A stretch of DNA of 53,685 nt, from assembly GCA_000467715.1 (NCBI GenBank), contig AJFK01000086.1, positions 1 to 53,685 on the forward strand. Direction: 5' to 3'. How positions within the stretch are numbered: position 1 is the first letter of the stretch; each line of letters begins with the position of its first letter. Of the stretch, positions 52,897 through 53,685 are shown one piece after another. The position numbers and the translations under genes are program-made. The notes beneath the pieces were generated by a model, which searched no databases, was not told the origin of the DNA, and worked only from the letters and a program-made list of their open reading frames with translations. The DNA comes from Hysterium pulicare CBS 123377. Taxonomy: Eukaryota > Ascomycota > Dothideomycetes > Hysteriales > Hysteriaceae.

Positions 52897-53685
52897 CAAG
52901 ACAATTTATATCAAAAAGAATGGATCGAATGAGTGAACGAATGTATTAATATAAACGCGAAAGGAAGTGAAAGTCAAAGGCACGCAAAGAACGACATCTG
53001 GGCATCAAGCCTAGGGTCAATGTCAACAGAGACGAAGGGACGGGAGATGTACGGGACAAGAGGAAGTCTTCATTTTGACAATAGGGCTGGGTATTTGAGA
53101 GCTATGAAGCAAACCATACAAGAGGTCACTACCTCAGACAGTATGTCATTATGCGGGCAGAAGTTCTGGGGATGTGACTGTGCCCGCCAATGACCATTGG
53201 AGAAGACCATAAATCTTGGGCCTTATCCGTCGATCTGGTGAATGGCATGATGCTGCTTGCCGAACAGGAGCCGAACTGAAGCGTTTGACCCTGTTCTAGA
53301 TATCTGCATAGTTAGTTCAGGCTATATGATCACTGCCCTGCGTGTGCGCGTCCCAGGTGCAGGCGGGAGTGGCGCATGAGCTTAATGTCTGCGCATGAAG
53401 AATTGTGAAACATGAGACTGCGAGGAAAGAGATTAGGGGTGCGATGTTGCGCAACCTTAGCAAATAGAATAACCTCGCGTCACTACCAACATAAAACGAA
53501 GAATCGTGGTATACATGTTGGTTTGGAGATGAGGAGAACTGAGAGGGATGTATTCGGAAGTTGAGAGAAAGGCGAATTGCCAAGCCTCACGTGATTTTGT
53601 CTCCACCCAATCATAAGCAATCACAAGAGGTCACACCTTCATGAAAAGGTACCGTAATTCCAAGGCGGCAGGCCGCAGTGCAGTA
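52897..53685. other. Upstream of GH5 to the window end
   Basis: This is the promoter of the GH5 gene followed by sequence in which I see no gene. A minus-strand open frame at 53317-53583 has a hydrophobic stretch but no supported start or family. Confidence 0.45.

Noticed and set aside
53317-53583. An 88-aa minus-strand frame with a hydrophobic stretch
   Set aside because: The hydrophobic part is internal and not a convincing leader; no second exon found.
1-53685. tRNA or rRNA genes
   Set aside because: I looked for T-loop (GGTTCGAANCC-like) and A/B box pairs by eye and found none convincing; a covariance-model scan would be decisive.

Overview
The window reads as nuclear DNA of a filamentous ascomycete (Pezizomycotina). 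The evidence is the short introns (about 46-230 nt, mostly 50-80) with GTAAGT/GTGAGT donors and CTAAC/CTGAC branch sites, the head-to-head class V / class VII myosin-motor chitin synthase pair, an END3 homologue, an eIF5B gene and a LaeA-like methyltransferase. A leotiomycete is my best guess, but that is inference from general resemblance. I see no tRNA, rRNA, CRISPR array or intact transposon.

Layout. 1-13.3 kb: a 5'-truncated class V aminotransferase, a glutathione S-transferase, a tail-anchored sulfotransferase-like protein, a SET protein with a signal peptide, a seven-exon thiamine pyrophosphate (TPP) enzyme, a bZIP factor, a LaeA-like methyltransferase and a phosphatase-fold protein with an altered active site. 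13.8-24 kb: a long low-complexity nuclear-type protein, a GPI-type Ser/Ala-rich surface protein and eIF5B. 24.9-38 kb: the divergent chitin synthase pair sharing a 1.8 kb promoter. 38.4-41 kb: END3 and a small six-cysteine secreted protein. 41-53.7 kb: gene-poor, accessory-looking sequence with a multicopy secreted-peptide precursor, a decayed F-box gene, an alpha/beta hydrolase, an FAD monooxygenase and a GH5 endoglucanase.

The most striking object is the gene at 44134-45260. It encodes a signal peptide followed by 17 identical copies of an octapeptide, HHKGKKNN. Sixteen are followed by a KR (Kex2) site, and the last ends at NN-stop. Every spacer is a whole number of X-Pro or X-Ala dipeptides. 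This is the layout of the yeast alpha-factor precursor (Kex2, then Kex1 and the Ste13 dipeptidyl aminopeptidase), but with a very hydrophilic, cationic core that I do not recognise as a known pheromone or RiPP.

Functionally, the middle of the window serves polarised growth: the chitin synthases make wall polymer at the tip and END3 works in endocytic recycling. The right side is secretory and catabolic: the repeat peptide, the cysteine-rich protein, GH5 and the oxidation/hydrolysis enzymes. Exon boundaries were worked out by hand from splice signals, reading frame and remembered family sequence, so they are predictions.
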